Source of the DNA: Perlabentimonas gracilis
Lineage (GTDB): Bacteria > Bacteroidota > Bacteroidia > Bacteroidales > Tenuifilaceae
Direction: 5' to 3'
NCBI RefSeq assembly: GCF_011174675.1
Contig: NZ_JAANIG010000037.1
Span: 1-41,174, forward strand
DNA length: 41,174 nt
The stretch's first letter is position 1. Each line of letters starts with the position of its first letter. Both the position numbers and the translations under genes were made by a program. Below the pieces are notes generated by a model. That model was not told the DNA's origin, did not search any database, and saw nothing but the letters and a program-made list of their open reading frames with translations. Shown piece after piece: positions 15,905 to 27,500 of this stretch.

Positions 15905-15977
15905 CGCTTTCTTCAAGTAAGACAATTGGTCGTTGATCCCCTAAACCTTTCTCCTTACGAATTATCAAAACCACATT

Positions 15978-16104
15978 TGCTAACAAGGGGTGTAAGCAAT
16001 GTGGGGGATGTGATGACTTTGAGTCGGCAGAACCCGCATTGGGGAGGCACTAACGGCGGATGATGACGATGCGCCACGAACTCCCCCACTGCTCACAACC
16101 CCCA
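15978..16104 (+). repeat. Palindromic intergenic repeat, copy D
   Basis: Starts GCTAACAAGGGGTGTAAGC and ends CTCACAACCCCCAGCC. The arms 15987-16008 and 16082-16102 form a long imperfect stem (GGGGT/ACCCC, AGCA/TGCT, GTGGGGGA/TCCCCCAC) with a few unpaired bases, the layout expected of folded recombination sites such as attC. It precedes the AT-rich acetyltransferase gene. Confidence 0.6.
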
Positions 16105-16247
16105 GCCGCTACCCTGCATTTGAGAAAACGACCCTCATTCCTCTTCGGCCTTACGGGAGTAATATAAAGTTAATTTCACAAAAAATCACCAACTATTTTT
16201 GGCATCATTACCTATAAAAATAACCTGACAAAGAACGAAAAAAAATA

Positions 16248-17255
16248 ATGATTGATTTCAAAAATATTGATTACCTTAAAACGGGAAATAAAAGACAGAA
16301 AATTGCTTATTTATTATTAAACGAATTAGCGATTTTTGATTACTTGAAAAAATATAATCCCATTTTAACAGGTACAATACCGATTGAGATTGACGTACCT
16401 GATAGCGACTTAGATATAATCTGTGAATGTAAAGACCATACTGCGTATGCTAAGGATTTGACTGATAAATTTGGTAAATATCTTGATTTCCAGATTTGGA
16501 CAAATACCCATTATGGAGTAAAGTCGACAATTGCAAGCTTTTCGTATAAAAGTCAGAAAATTGAAATATTTGGGCAAAACATACCGACTGAAAAACAAAA
16601 TTCTTTTCGACACATGTTGATTGAAAGACAAATTTTGCAAGAAAAGGGGTCTGAATTCAAAAATCAGATAATAGAATTAAAAAAACAAGGAATAAAGACA
16701 GAACATGCTTTTGCTCAATTACTAGGTTTGAAAGGTGACCCATATTTAGAATTGTTAAAATACGATACCGATTCGTATGATATATCAGTAAGACAGGCGA
16801 ATGAGTCAGATGTTGGAGATTTAACGCAATTATTTTATGATACGATTCAAAATATTAACATAAGGGATTATTCCCAAGAAGAAGTCGACGACTGGTCATC
16901 TTGGAAAGCTGACATTGATAAGTGGTTAGTAAAAATGCAAGAACAATATTTTGTTGTAGCAGAGAAAGAAAACAAGATTGTAGGTTTTAGTTCATTGGCA
17001 CTTGACGGATATTTAGATTTTATGTTTGTGGACAAAGACACTCAAGGAAAAGGGGTAGCAAGTGCCCTTTTATCTGAAATTGAGAGAAAGGCAATCGAAC
17101 AATACAATGACATAATTTACTCAGATGTTAGCCTAACAGCAAAAAGATTCTTTGAAAACAAAGGATATATTGTGGAAAAGCAACAATTGAAAAAATCTAA
17201 AACTAAAGAATTGATTAACTTTAGAATGACAAAGAAGATTAATAGCACACGGTAA
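16248..17255 (+). CDS. DUF4269 nucleotidyltransferase-like / GNAT acetyltransferase fusion
   Basis: A 335-residue cytoplasmic protein. Residues 1-180 match DUF4269 (IDYLKTGNKRQKIAYLLL, GTIPIEIDVPDSDLDIICEC), a family with a nucleotidyltransferase-like GT...DSDLDI core. Residues 183-332 are a GNAT N-acetyltransferase (ISVRQANESDVGDLTQLF, then the acetyl-CoA loop DTQGKGVASALLSEIE). The two domains usually occur as separate proteins, so this is a fusion. The pairing resembles antibiotic-modifying enzymes but no drug substrate can be inferred. The gene is much more AT-rich than its neighbours and sits between palindromic repeats D and E, suggesting a mobile cassette. Confidence 0.8.
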   Translation: MIDFKNIDYLKTGNKRQKIAYLLLNELAIFDYLKKYNPILTGTIPIEIDVPDSDLDIICECKDHTAYAKDLTDKFGKYLDFQIWTNTHYGVKSTIASFSYKSQKIEIFGQNIPTEKQNSFRHMLIERQILQEKGSEFKNQIIELKKQGIKTEHAFAQLLGLKGDPYLELLKYDTDSYDISVRQANESDVGDLTQLFYDTIQNINIRDYSQEEVDDWSSWKADIDKWLVKMQEQYFVVAEKENKIVGFSSLALDGYLDFMFVDKDTQGKGVASALLSEIERKAIEQYNDIIYSDVSLTAKRFFENKGYIVEKQQLKKSKTKELINFRMTKKINSTR

Positions 17256-17345
17256 CAAGAGGTGTAGTCTCGTCTCGTCAGAAAGTGACGAGCCGAGATG
17301 GGTTGATGACTTGGTACTCGGAGCGGTTTCGCCCGCTCGTGTTCT
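17251..17345 (+). repeat. Palindromic intergenic repeat, copy E
   Basis: Begins GGTAACAAGAGGTGTAG at the stop of the acetyltransferase gene. TCTCGTCTCGTCA (17268-17280) pairs with TGACGAGCCGAGA (17286-17298) over 13 positions with one mismatch. Its GTCTCGTCTCG is the reverse complement of the CGAGACGAGAC found in copies A and B, linking it to that family. Confidence 0.5.
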
Positions 17346-17404
17346 GCCTGCCTTTAGATTTGCACAATGAATTTATTTGACTTTTTTACCTTGCAACGCT
17401 TTAA

Positions 17405-18209
17405 CAAAACAGTAACCTAATAACAATACAGATACTTTTAGTTCTAGTATTCACATGGTAAGCACCCTGTCTTACTCCGTGCGGATTGTTGGCATTAGAA
17501 CCAGAAAAATAGCAATATCCTTCGCATTATTTAACATTATGGTGCTCATTTCAAGGACATCAAATTTTTTCAGGCACCTTTACTCGCAAAATGGATTGAG
17601 AACAACATAAACCTTGGGATTAATCCCGGCACATTCGAGATTAGATTAATACTTGCCTCAACAACTTTGGCTACTATTATTGGTGGACTGCTGGTGCCCA
17701 CATTTCAGAGAGTATTGTCAAGTGCCGTCGAGAATTTTAGCCTTCACAAGTCGGTTCCACGACTAATTTTACACGGGTTTACCAAAACAGGGATAAACCA
17801 GTTTAAGAAAGAGCTCAAGCTCCCCGACAGGCGCAACTTTGCTGTCGATAAATCATTATGGGCCGATTTTCCTGTTAAGCTATTCGTTTACAATATTCTG
17901 GCAGTTGCAATTTTAACCGTTGGAGTGCTATCATCGTTATATGCTGGATTTATTGAGCCCGACCTCAGAACCACCTCAAGTACCTTATCGGCAGTAGTTA
18001 ATGGGTTAGCTACAATACTTATGTTTGTATTTATCGACCCTTACCTATCGGGTCTTACAGATGATGTGATTGAAGGCAAATTCTCCGAGATTAGATTTCG
18101 GAAAATTATTAGGTTAATGATAGTAAGTCGATTGTTAGGAACTTTAGCCGCTCAGCTTTTGTTAGTCCCCTTTTCGCGATTTATAGCTTGGATTGCCACA
18201 GTAATATAA
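17405..18209 (+). pseudogene. amj: Frameshifted lipid II flippase Amj
   Basis: Three reading frames must be joined to give an Amj (DUF2837) protein, the alternative lipid II flippase of the inner membrane. Frame one (17405 on) gives ILLVLVFT, the first helix. Frame two (ATG 17455) gives VSTLSYSVRIVGIRTRKIA ... NIMVLISRTSNFF. Frame three (open from 17535) continues QAPLLAKWIENN and runs through the remaining helices to the stop at 18209. The second junction lies at a run of six Ts (17565-17570); seven Ts would restore RTSNFFQAPLLAKW. No start codon is visible for frame one and repeat E lies just upstream. Either a decayed gene or sequencing errors. Confidence 0.75.
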
Positions 18210-18330
18210 AAGCACAAATGCAAAGTAACCAATCCCATACCTTGAGCCACCCAGGGTATGTTTGCACAGCCTTTTCCCCATTTCCACACCATAAAAAGTA
18301 ATCGAAGTAACTTTTCCTTGCCCCACATAC

Positions 18331-18352
18331 AGGTATGTTCTTTAACATACCT
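18331..18352 (+). repeat. Perfect inverted repeat AGGTATGTT-cttt-AACATACCT
   Basis: Nine-base arms with a four-base loop in the region between amj and the giant gene, just ahead of a terminator hairpin. A related half-site (GGGTATGTT) occurs at about 18254. Could be an operator or part of a compound terminator. Confidence 0.5.
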
Positions 18353-18362
18353 TTTCCACCCT

Positions 18363-18382
18363 ATGGCAAACTGCCATTTTTT
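18363..18382 (+). terminator. Intrinsic terminator after amj
   Basis: ATGGCA-aac-TGCCAT stem followed immediately by six Ts, about 155 bp after the amj stop. A textbook layout, though the stem is short. Confidence 0.6.
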
Positions 18383-18413
18383 ATGGCCTAGCGTTGATTT
18401 ATGCTAATCATTT

Positions 18414-18454
18414 CGATGATAAATATCATCGTTACGATTAAAAGTTTAATTTTG
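18414..18454 (+). promoter_or_regulatory. Promoter region of the giant surface protein gene
   Basis: A perfect 7-bp inverted repeat CGATGAT-aaat-ATCATCG (18414-18431) lies just ahead of an exact -7 box TAATTTTG (18447-18454). The start codon is at 18543. The inverted repeat is in the position of a regulator binding site overlapping the -33 region. Confidence 0.5.
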
Positions 18455-18542
18455 TTTACGATTTTAAAAATGGGATAAAACCTTATGTCTCAAGTACGGA
18501 TATTGTTTAGATAGTAAGAAGCCAACCAAACCTTTGAAATTT

Positions 18543-21500
18543 ATGAAACGATTGTTTACCCTTGCCGTTCTGTCTGTTGTTTTTCTATCATCGTTTGCTC
18601 AGGAGGGCACCAAGCAGTTGATGCCCATAAAGGAGTACCCACTTTACCTTGAATTTAATGTTTTTGCTGGAGGCAACTTTGGGAATTACAATGCCAACGA
18701 GAAGGAGCGTATCTATATCTACCTAAAGGAGGGAGAGACAATGCACTTTGGCATGAAGATGAATACGGTGAACTATGGGGGAAATGTATCGCAGAATCCT
18801 AACAACTTATACTTTAGGGTAAAGGATCCATCTGGCACAAAGGTTTTTCCTGAAGTTGGTGATGAACGGCTAATTCCAACGAGCGGAACAGGTTACATAG
18901 GAACATGGGAGAGGGCTATTGCTGGGCCTAACGGGGTACTACTCAATGGGAATCCAATTAGCGGAGGTTATACTCCATTTGTTTACACCGCCACATCAAC
19001 GGGTAACCACTATATTGAGTTTAATAAAAGACAACAGTATTATCGTTTTGCCCTCGAGTTTTTCGATGTAACCGTTACCGATGACGCTGGCAATGTGGTT
19101 ACCAATCCGGGCGATCCTAACCGCTCGGCTGGCCGGCTTTGGTCGTACGGATGGCAGCTAACCAACACAAGCTTCGATAACTACCCGGTAAATGCTCATT
19201 TCTATGTTTTTACCGAGGACGAGTTTGTGAACAAGGTAAACTTCGAGATGACACCATTCTCCTTTATTTTCCTGGCCAATAGCTTTGGCATTCGAACAAA
19301 CTCATCGGAGGCCAACTACGTGAAAAGGACACAGAGTATGGAGCAGGATCAGATTAGTGGTGACTCCGATATACCCGAATACCCAATCTTCCTTAACGAT
19401 CCCGATAGAGCCGTTTGGCCTAACACAAAGCTTCCTCCACCACAGGTTCAGGTTTGGGCCGAGGAGGAGCTGTTTATGGACTATAACTACAACCGCGATC
19501 CACTATACCTCCCCCTCAGCACTTCCTCTGTTACCCTCGAGAAGAATAGGGAGGGTTGCACCTTTGATGATGTAACCTTTTTCAAAATCGAAACAAGCCT
19601 CGATGGCTATACCGTTATTCTCCTCGATATTGATGAGGATGGCGAATACTCAGTCGACGGTAGCGATAGGGTTATCTATCGCGAGCTTAAGCGAGGGCTA
19701 AACTATATCCTTTGGGATTTTAAGAACGACAACGGTGCACCTGTTGCCAATAAAACGTACAATGCCTCTGCCACATTCTTGGGTAGAGCTCCCTCGCATT
19801 TTCCGCTTTACGATGTGGAAACATTAAGCGGGATTACCACATCGGCAATACGTCCGTTTAGCAAGCTTAACACCACCATCTATTGGGATGATACCCAAAT
19901 TACCCGTTGGGGCGATGTGAACGACCCCCCAACTGGCTTAATGGATAACACCCAGCAAAAGCAGCTAAGGGTAGAAAACCATGTCCCCCGAAACTGGATG
20001 TACCGATCCGATTGGCAAGGAACTCGACATAATGGCGAGGAGAATACCATGAACACATGGTTCAACGCCATCGACCTTGGGTACAGTAGCTTCGATGTGG
20101 TGGTGCAGCAAAGTGCCCATAAGTGCGTAGATGGCAGCGCCCCTTGGGTGGGCGATGTGTACATCGAGAAGGGAATTGATGAGGTGGTAACCTTCGATAG
20201 AGAGACCTTGGAGTACAAGTATTTTCACCCTGGCAGTGTGGCGCTGAGCGCCATACGCATCAAGTCCATACCCAGTGAGGGTCAACTGCAGTACAATGGA
20301 AGTAGTGTTAGTGTTAACCAGGAAGTTTCCGTTGGCAATATTGGGCTACTTACCTATACACCCACATCGGGATTTCATGGTAAGACATACTTCGAGTGGG
20401 AAGCCATTGATGCCACTGGAAACACGAGCAATAACTCAGATTATATTTACCTAGTCTTTAATACTCCTCCAACCATTACGGATATTCCCGATCAGCGTAT
20501 TTGCACCAATGTTGGAACCGGCGAAATTCCTTTTACGGTTGCTGATGTTGAAACCTCGGCGAGTGAACTTACTGTTACAGGATTCTCCTCCGACCCCGAT
20601 TTTGTGCCCCATGGCAATATTGTAATAGTTGGTGCTGACGAGGATAGAACCGTTATCGTTACTCCAGTGCCCAATATATCGGGTAAGGCAATTATTTACC
20701 TTATGGTCGATGATGGCCTCTCGAAGGTGGTAACCGAGTTTGCGGTGCAGGTTAGTCCAAGTCTTGAGTTTACCGGAAACCCAATAGTATGTACTGGCAA
20801 TAACCTTATTTTAAATGCTGTTGAGGCTGGTGCCGATTACGAGTGGGAATCGCCCACAGGCACAAAGTATGATACAAAGGGCATCAATGTAGCATCGCCT
20901 ACTATGGGCACATGGTCCCTTACCGTTACCAAAACAGTTGAAGGCCTTACCTGTGCCTCAACTCGCGAGTTTGAGGTTGAGGTTGCTCCCATAACCACTT
21001 TCACTGGCGATTTAGACGTTTGCATTGGAGAGCCATTGGTGCTCTCAGCAACTGAGAATAATGCAACCTACGAGTGGCGTAAAGATGGCTCGGTTATCTC
21101 AACCGATAAAACATACTCTGTTGCTAGTGCATCCACAGCTAACGCTGGCGATTATACCCTAAAGGTTACCAAATACACATGTACTAACACTTCGGCTGCT
21201 AGGGCGGTTACTGTAATTGCACAACCCAATGTGGGAATGACCGTTGCTGGCAGTACCGTTGACCCGGGTAAAACGGGCACAATTACACTGGGCTCATCAC
21301 AGGTTGATGTTAATTATAGTGTATACAAAAGCGGTAGTCTAGTTACATCGGAATCTGGAACAGGATCCCCCTTATCCATTAGTATTCCTTCTGCAAGCCT
21401 TACCATTGGGGCTAACGAGTTTGTTGTAACTGCAAGTAATACAAATTGCGAGGTGGAGCTAAGCAACACAAGCAATGCAGTGATACATGTCAATCAGCCC

Positions 21501-24500
21501 GGCATCACAGTTTCTCCAACCACCCTAAACACAACTGAGAGTGGCGACCCTGTTACCTTTAACGTGAGTCTCGATACCGAACCCATTAATGATGTGGTGA
21601 TTGCCATTGAGTCGGGTAATACCGAGCAGGGAACCGTGTCACCGGCTAGCATAACCCTAACAACAGCCAACTACAGCACAGGCGTTGATGTAACTGTTAC
21701 TCCCGGTCGCGATTACGTTGTAAACGATGGCGTAACCTACACCATTACCCTACATCCAGCCACCGGTACCGATCCCCACTATGCAGGAATGGATCCCGAT
21801 GATGTTACTGTTATCAATAGTAATATTGATGTGGCGGGGCTAAGTGTGGTTGGTTCACCTTTAACTACAACAGAGGCTGGGGGACACGACTCATTCACCG
21901 TTGCCCTTACATCTAAGCCAACCCATAATGTTATCGTAACCTTCTCAGGTGTGGTAGATACTGAGGGAATAATCTCCGATGAATCCATTGAGTTTTCACC
22001 CGACAACTGGGATACCCCACAAACTATTACCGTTACTGGTGTAGATGACGATATTCAGGATGGCGATTATCCCTACACCATTAACCTTTCATCTTCCAGC
22101 TCGGATGCTAACTATCAGGGTAAAACGACTAGCGTTTCGGTTACCAATCAGGATAATGATGTTGCGGCCCTAACCATTGCCCCAACAACTACAACTAGCG
22201 ACAGGATAAGAACCTACGAGGATCCAAGCGGCGATAAACCAACCTTCACCATTAAGCTCGAGACTCGTCCAAGCACATCGGTAACCATCGATATAGCATC
22301 GTCGAATACCAGCGAGGGAACAGTTTCACCCTCAACAGTTACATTCACTAAAGAGGGCTGGAGTGTTGATGATGTACGAACCATAACCATTTCGGGAGTG
22401 CCTGATGATGTTGATGATGATGATGTGGAGTACCAAGTAAATGTTACCGTAAGAGCCGGAAGTGCATCAGAGTACCTAGGCAAAACGGCCGTGGTGTATG
22501 CCCTGAACGAGGACAACAATACTGCCGGGATACAGCACACCCCACTAACCATTGAAACATCTGAGCCCGATGTTAGCCAAACTCTTAGGGTACGATTAAC
22601 CTCGAAGCCAACAGCAGCTATTTCCGTCGCGGTTTCATCAACTGATACCAACGAAGGCGTGGTTTCGCCAGCGTCATTAACATTCACCACCGTCAACTGG
22701 AATACCTATCAGGATGTTACGGTCACCGGAGTGGACGATGATGTGATTGATGGCCCACAACCCTATAAAATAATTCTCAACTCCTCTGGCGATGCCAAGT
22801 ACGATGCGCTACCCAACGTGGAGGTTAATGCTACAAATCTCGATAACGATTTGGCAGGGCTTGAACTAACTAAAACCACCCTTGCCACTTCGGAGAATGA
22901 AACCTCCGATAGTTTTGGGGTGCGTCTAACTGCCAAGCCATCTAGCAACGTTGTTATTTCAATTACTGGACTCGATGTATTTGAGGGGTCGATTCATGAG
23001 GATGACCTAACCTTAACATTCACTCCAGACAATTGGAATGTGTACCAATACGTAACGGTTACTGGTGTGGATGACGATGAGATGGACGGTAACCAAACCT
23101 ACACCTTAACTTTGGCCTACACAAGTGGCGATTCTGATTTTTCAACCGTTACAGCTGCTGTAACGGTTACCAATGCCGATAACGACGAGGCAGGTGTTAC
23201 GATTACCGGGCGGACCCTTAATATTACCGAGGGAGCAGCAGCAGGTACCTTTACCATTGGGTTAAACTCCCAGCCAGCCGAGGGCACTACCGTAACATAC
23301 ACTTTCGCATCGCCCAATGTGAACGAGATAACCCTGTCGGCCAATGAGGCCGTATTTACCCATGATAGTTGGGCCGATGTATCCATTAACGTAACGGCCA
23401 TTGACGACCAAATTGACGATGGAAACCAAACCTATACTATTGTAATAGGAGCACCTACATCATGTACCGATCCAAATTACACAGCAATATCTGCTGGCGA
23501 TATTACGGTAAATGTAACCGATATCCACACTGCCGGCATAACCGTATCTGCGCCCAGTGGAAATACAACCGAGGACGGAGGCACAGCCACATTTACTGTT
23601 GTGCTTAATACAAAGCCTGAGGGAGAGGTTACCATTACCTCAACATCGCAGGATGAAACTGAGGGAATTGTAACGGGTAACGGAACGATAACCTTTGATG
23701 ATACAGATTGGAATACTCCAAAAACTGTTACCGTTACAGGGCAAAACGACGATGTACAGGATGGACCTCAGGAGTACACCGTTCTTGTTGCCGTAAGTGG
23801 TGCCGATTCCAAGTACGATGCAGCATTAAACAAAATCGTTACACTTATAAATGAGGATAATGATGTTGCAGGAATCACCATTACCCAGCTCACATCCCCC
23901 TTCCAAACAACAGAGGCAGGAGGAACAGTTGAGTTCTCGATTCGTCTCAATAGTGAACCCGTCGAAAATGTAAACATCAATCTTAGCTCAAGCAATACCT
24001 CTGAGGGGCTTATTTCCAGCATAGGCGGCTCCACTGTTACTGGGAACAACCATAATGTTCAGTTTACCAATGCAAATTGGGCTACCCCTATTACAGTTGT
24101 GGTAACTGGGCAAAACGATTTTATCGACGATGGCGATGTTGACTACCAAATCAATGTAGCCGTTAGTAGCATCGACCCCAATTACGGATCGGCTCACAAC
24201 ACTAGCATTAGCCTTAAGAATATTGATGATGACACTGCGGGTGTAACCATTACCCAAATAACCGATCCTTTCCAAACTACCGAAGACCTTGGTGAGGCTA
24301 AGTTTTCTGTAAGGCTCAACTCGCAGCCTACTCACACCGTTACCATAACATCATTATCCGACAACTCGCTAGAAGGAGAAGTAATTGCTGGTGCAACATT
24401 AACTTTTTCTACAGCAAATTGGAGCGTTGCTCAGGAGGTTACCGTACGTGGTGTGAACGACGACTTCGTTGATGGTAATGTGGACTACACGGTTACCATT

Positions 24501-27500
24501 ACTGCTGCTAGTACCGATCCCAAGTATAATGGTAGTAATATCACTATCCCCAAGGTGAACCTTGTGAATATTGATAACAATGAGGTGGGACTTATTCTCT
24601 CCAAAGCATCGCTTGAAACATCTGAACCCGATGTGGAGGATTCCTTCACGGTAAGCCTGAAATCGAAGCCCTACGACGATGTTACCGTTGCCGTTTCATC
24701 GTCAAATACAGATGAAGGGGTTGTTTCTCCCGCAGTGCTAACCTTTAGCCCAACCACTTGGAACACGCCCCAAACCGTTACGGTTACTGGTCAGGATGAT
24801 GATATAGTAGATGGATCAGTTGGTTATAGTATTATTCTTGCCACATCATCAGCAGGCGATGCTGCCTATAATTTTGCCGATATTACTATTCCAGCCGTAA
24901 ATAACGACAACGACGAGGCAAAAATTTTCGTTAGCCCAACCCCAGGTTTAGTAACTAGTGAGGCGGGAGGAACTGCCACATTTACCATAGTTCTGGCAAG
25001 TATGCCATCTCACCCTGTAAGCATTAAGCTAAGCTCCGACACCCCTACAGAGGGTGTTGTTACCCATGTAACAAGGGGAACTGTTAACGCTGCTGCGAAC
25101 GAGGCATATGTTACCTTCGAGCCAAGCGAGTGGAACAGTCCCGTTACAATTACTGTTATTGGTGTTGATGATGATTACGATGACGGCAATATACCGTACT
25201 ACATAGTTACTCACCCAGCCGAATCTGAAGATGAGCACTATAAAGATCTTGATGCTGTCAATGTAAGCGTTGTAAATAACGATAACGATACCTGGGGTGT
25301 TATAGTCACCCCAACTAGTTTAACTGTAAACGAGAACGGTGAAAGTAAGTTCTTCACCATAGTGCTTAATAGCCGTCCAACCCATAACGTTCAGATTCCC
25401 CTAGAGTCAAACAACGCCAGCAGGCTAACGGTTTCGCCAGCTTCAGTTACTTTCGAAACCGCCAGCCCAACCGATTGGAAAACTCCAAAGCTGGTTACAG
25501 TTACTCCCGTTAACAATTTAGTTGATGAGGGCGACGAAACAATAACCGTTATCACTAATAAGATAGTTTCCGACGATGTGAAATACCGCAATTTTAATCC
25601 TGCAGATGTTTCCGTAGAGTTTATTGAGGATGATGCGGCTGGTATAAACGTTTCATCAATATCGGGTAATACCACCGAGGGCGGTGGGCAGGCAACCTTT
25701 ACCATAGTGCTCAATAGCCAGCCCACAGCCGATGTTACCATTGGTATTTCATCATCTAACGTTGATGAGGGAACGGTTTTACCCACATCAGTTACGTTTA
25801 CCTCTTCAAATTGGGATATTGAACAAACCGTAACCGTAACCGGTGTCGACGACGATGCAATAGATGGTAATGTGATTTACTACATCGAGTTCGACAATGC
25901 TGTTAGCGACGACTTAACCTACAACGATATGGCCATTCCAAACGTTGAGGTTATTAACGAGGACGATGACAGCGCTGGGGTATCGGTTTTCCCAATTAGC
26001 GGTTTGGTAACCAGCGAGGCAGGCCAAACGGCATCCTTTACAGTTAGGCTAAATACTATTCCAACCGACGATGTGTTAATTTCGATTGTTTCCAGCGACG
26101 TTACCGAGGGAACAGTTTCCCCTGCATCGCTAACCTTCACATCGGGCAACTGGGATCAAACGCAAACGGTAACCGTTACCGGTATCGACGATTTGGTTGA
26201 CGATGGAGATCAAGCCTATACCATCAATCTTGCCATCGAGTCCACTGATGATGAGAATTATCAACCTGTTACAATACAAAGCGTTGCCGTAACCAATATT
26301 GACGATATAACCCCCCGTCCAATAGACGATGCGGTAACAACCGATCAGGAGAATGCGGTGGATATAGATGTGTTGGGGAATGACCTTGGGTTGGATTACG
26401 CCCCGGTTGCTGTTTCTATTCACACTCAGCCCGAGCGAGGTACAGTGGTAGTTAACCACGACAATACCATTACATATACACCCAATAGGTACTACCACGG
26501 CGATTTCTCATTCCAATATAGGGTTACAAACCGTCTCGATAATCACGCAAATGCTACGGTAACTGTTACGGTTAATCGGGTGGATGTTACGCCCATTGCC
26601 AACGACGATTTTCGAGGTACAAGTATGAATACGCCAGTTGAGGTAGATGTGCTGTTTAACGATGATAATCTGTACGATATTCCAATAACCGTTACTGCGG
26701 TTGGCTCGGCATCACCTTCGGGTAGCCTTGAGGTTACCGCCGAGAATACGGTGATCTTTACCCCCTCATCTGATTATGTGGGTTTTGCCACCTTTACCTA
26801 CCGCGTAACCGATAACGATGGTGATTTCGACGAAGCGCTTGTTACTATCAATGTCAGAGAGGCTAATCACACACCTATAGCCAACGACGATATTGTAACT
26901 GTTATTAAAAACACACCCAAAACCATCAACGTGCTGGCTAATGATAGCGGTTTGGACGATGGCTTTGGCTCAATGGCCATACACTCGCACCCTGCTAATG
27001 GGGCGGTTATCATCAATGATAATAGGACAGTTACCTATACCCCCAACAACGATTTTATTGGTGACGATAGCTTCGAGTACTTTATCCAGGATGTTGATGG
27101 TGATTACGATTTAGCTACTGTTCACCTCACCGTTATTGATCAGCCCAATGCAATGCCAGTTGCTGTTGATGATTATCGCGCTACCGAAATGGATACTCCT
27201 GTTACGATTGATGTGCTTTTCAACGACTATGGTCTTGAGGATGGTGTTTCTAGCGTAACCCTTGCCTCTGAACCCTCCAATGGGGTGGCAGTGGTTAACC
27301 CCGATTTTACCATTACCTACACACCAAATACCGGATTCCTTGGTACTGAAACGTTCAGGTATCAGGTGTGCGATACCGATGGCGATTGCTCAAATACTGC
27401 CCTTGTAACCATCCTTGTTAAGCCAACAGGAACAAATCACAATCCAGTTGCCAACGACGATGCGGCTAGTACTTTTGTTAATATTCCTGTACACATTGAT

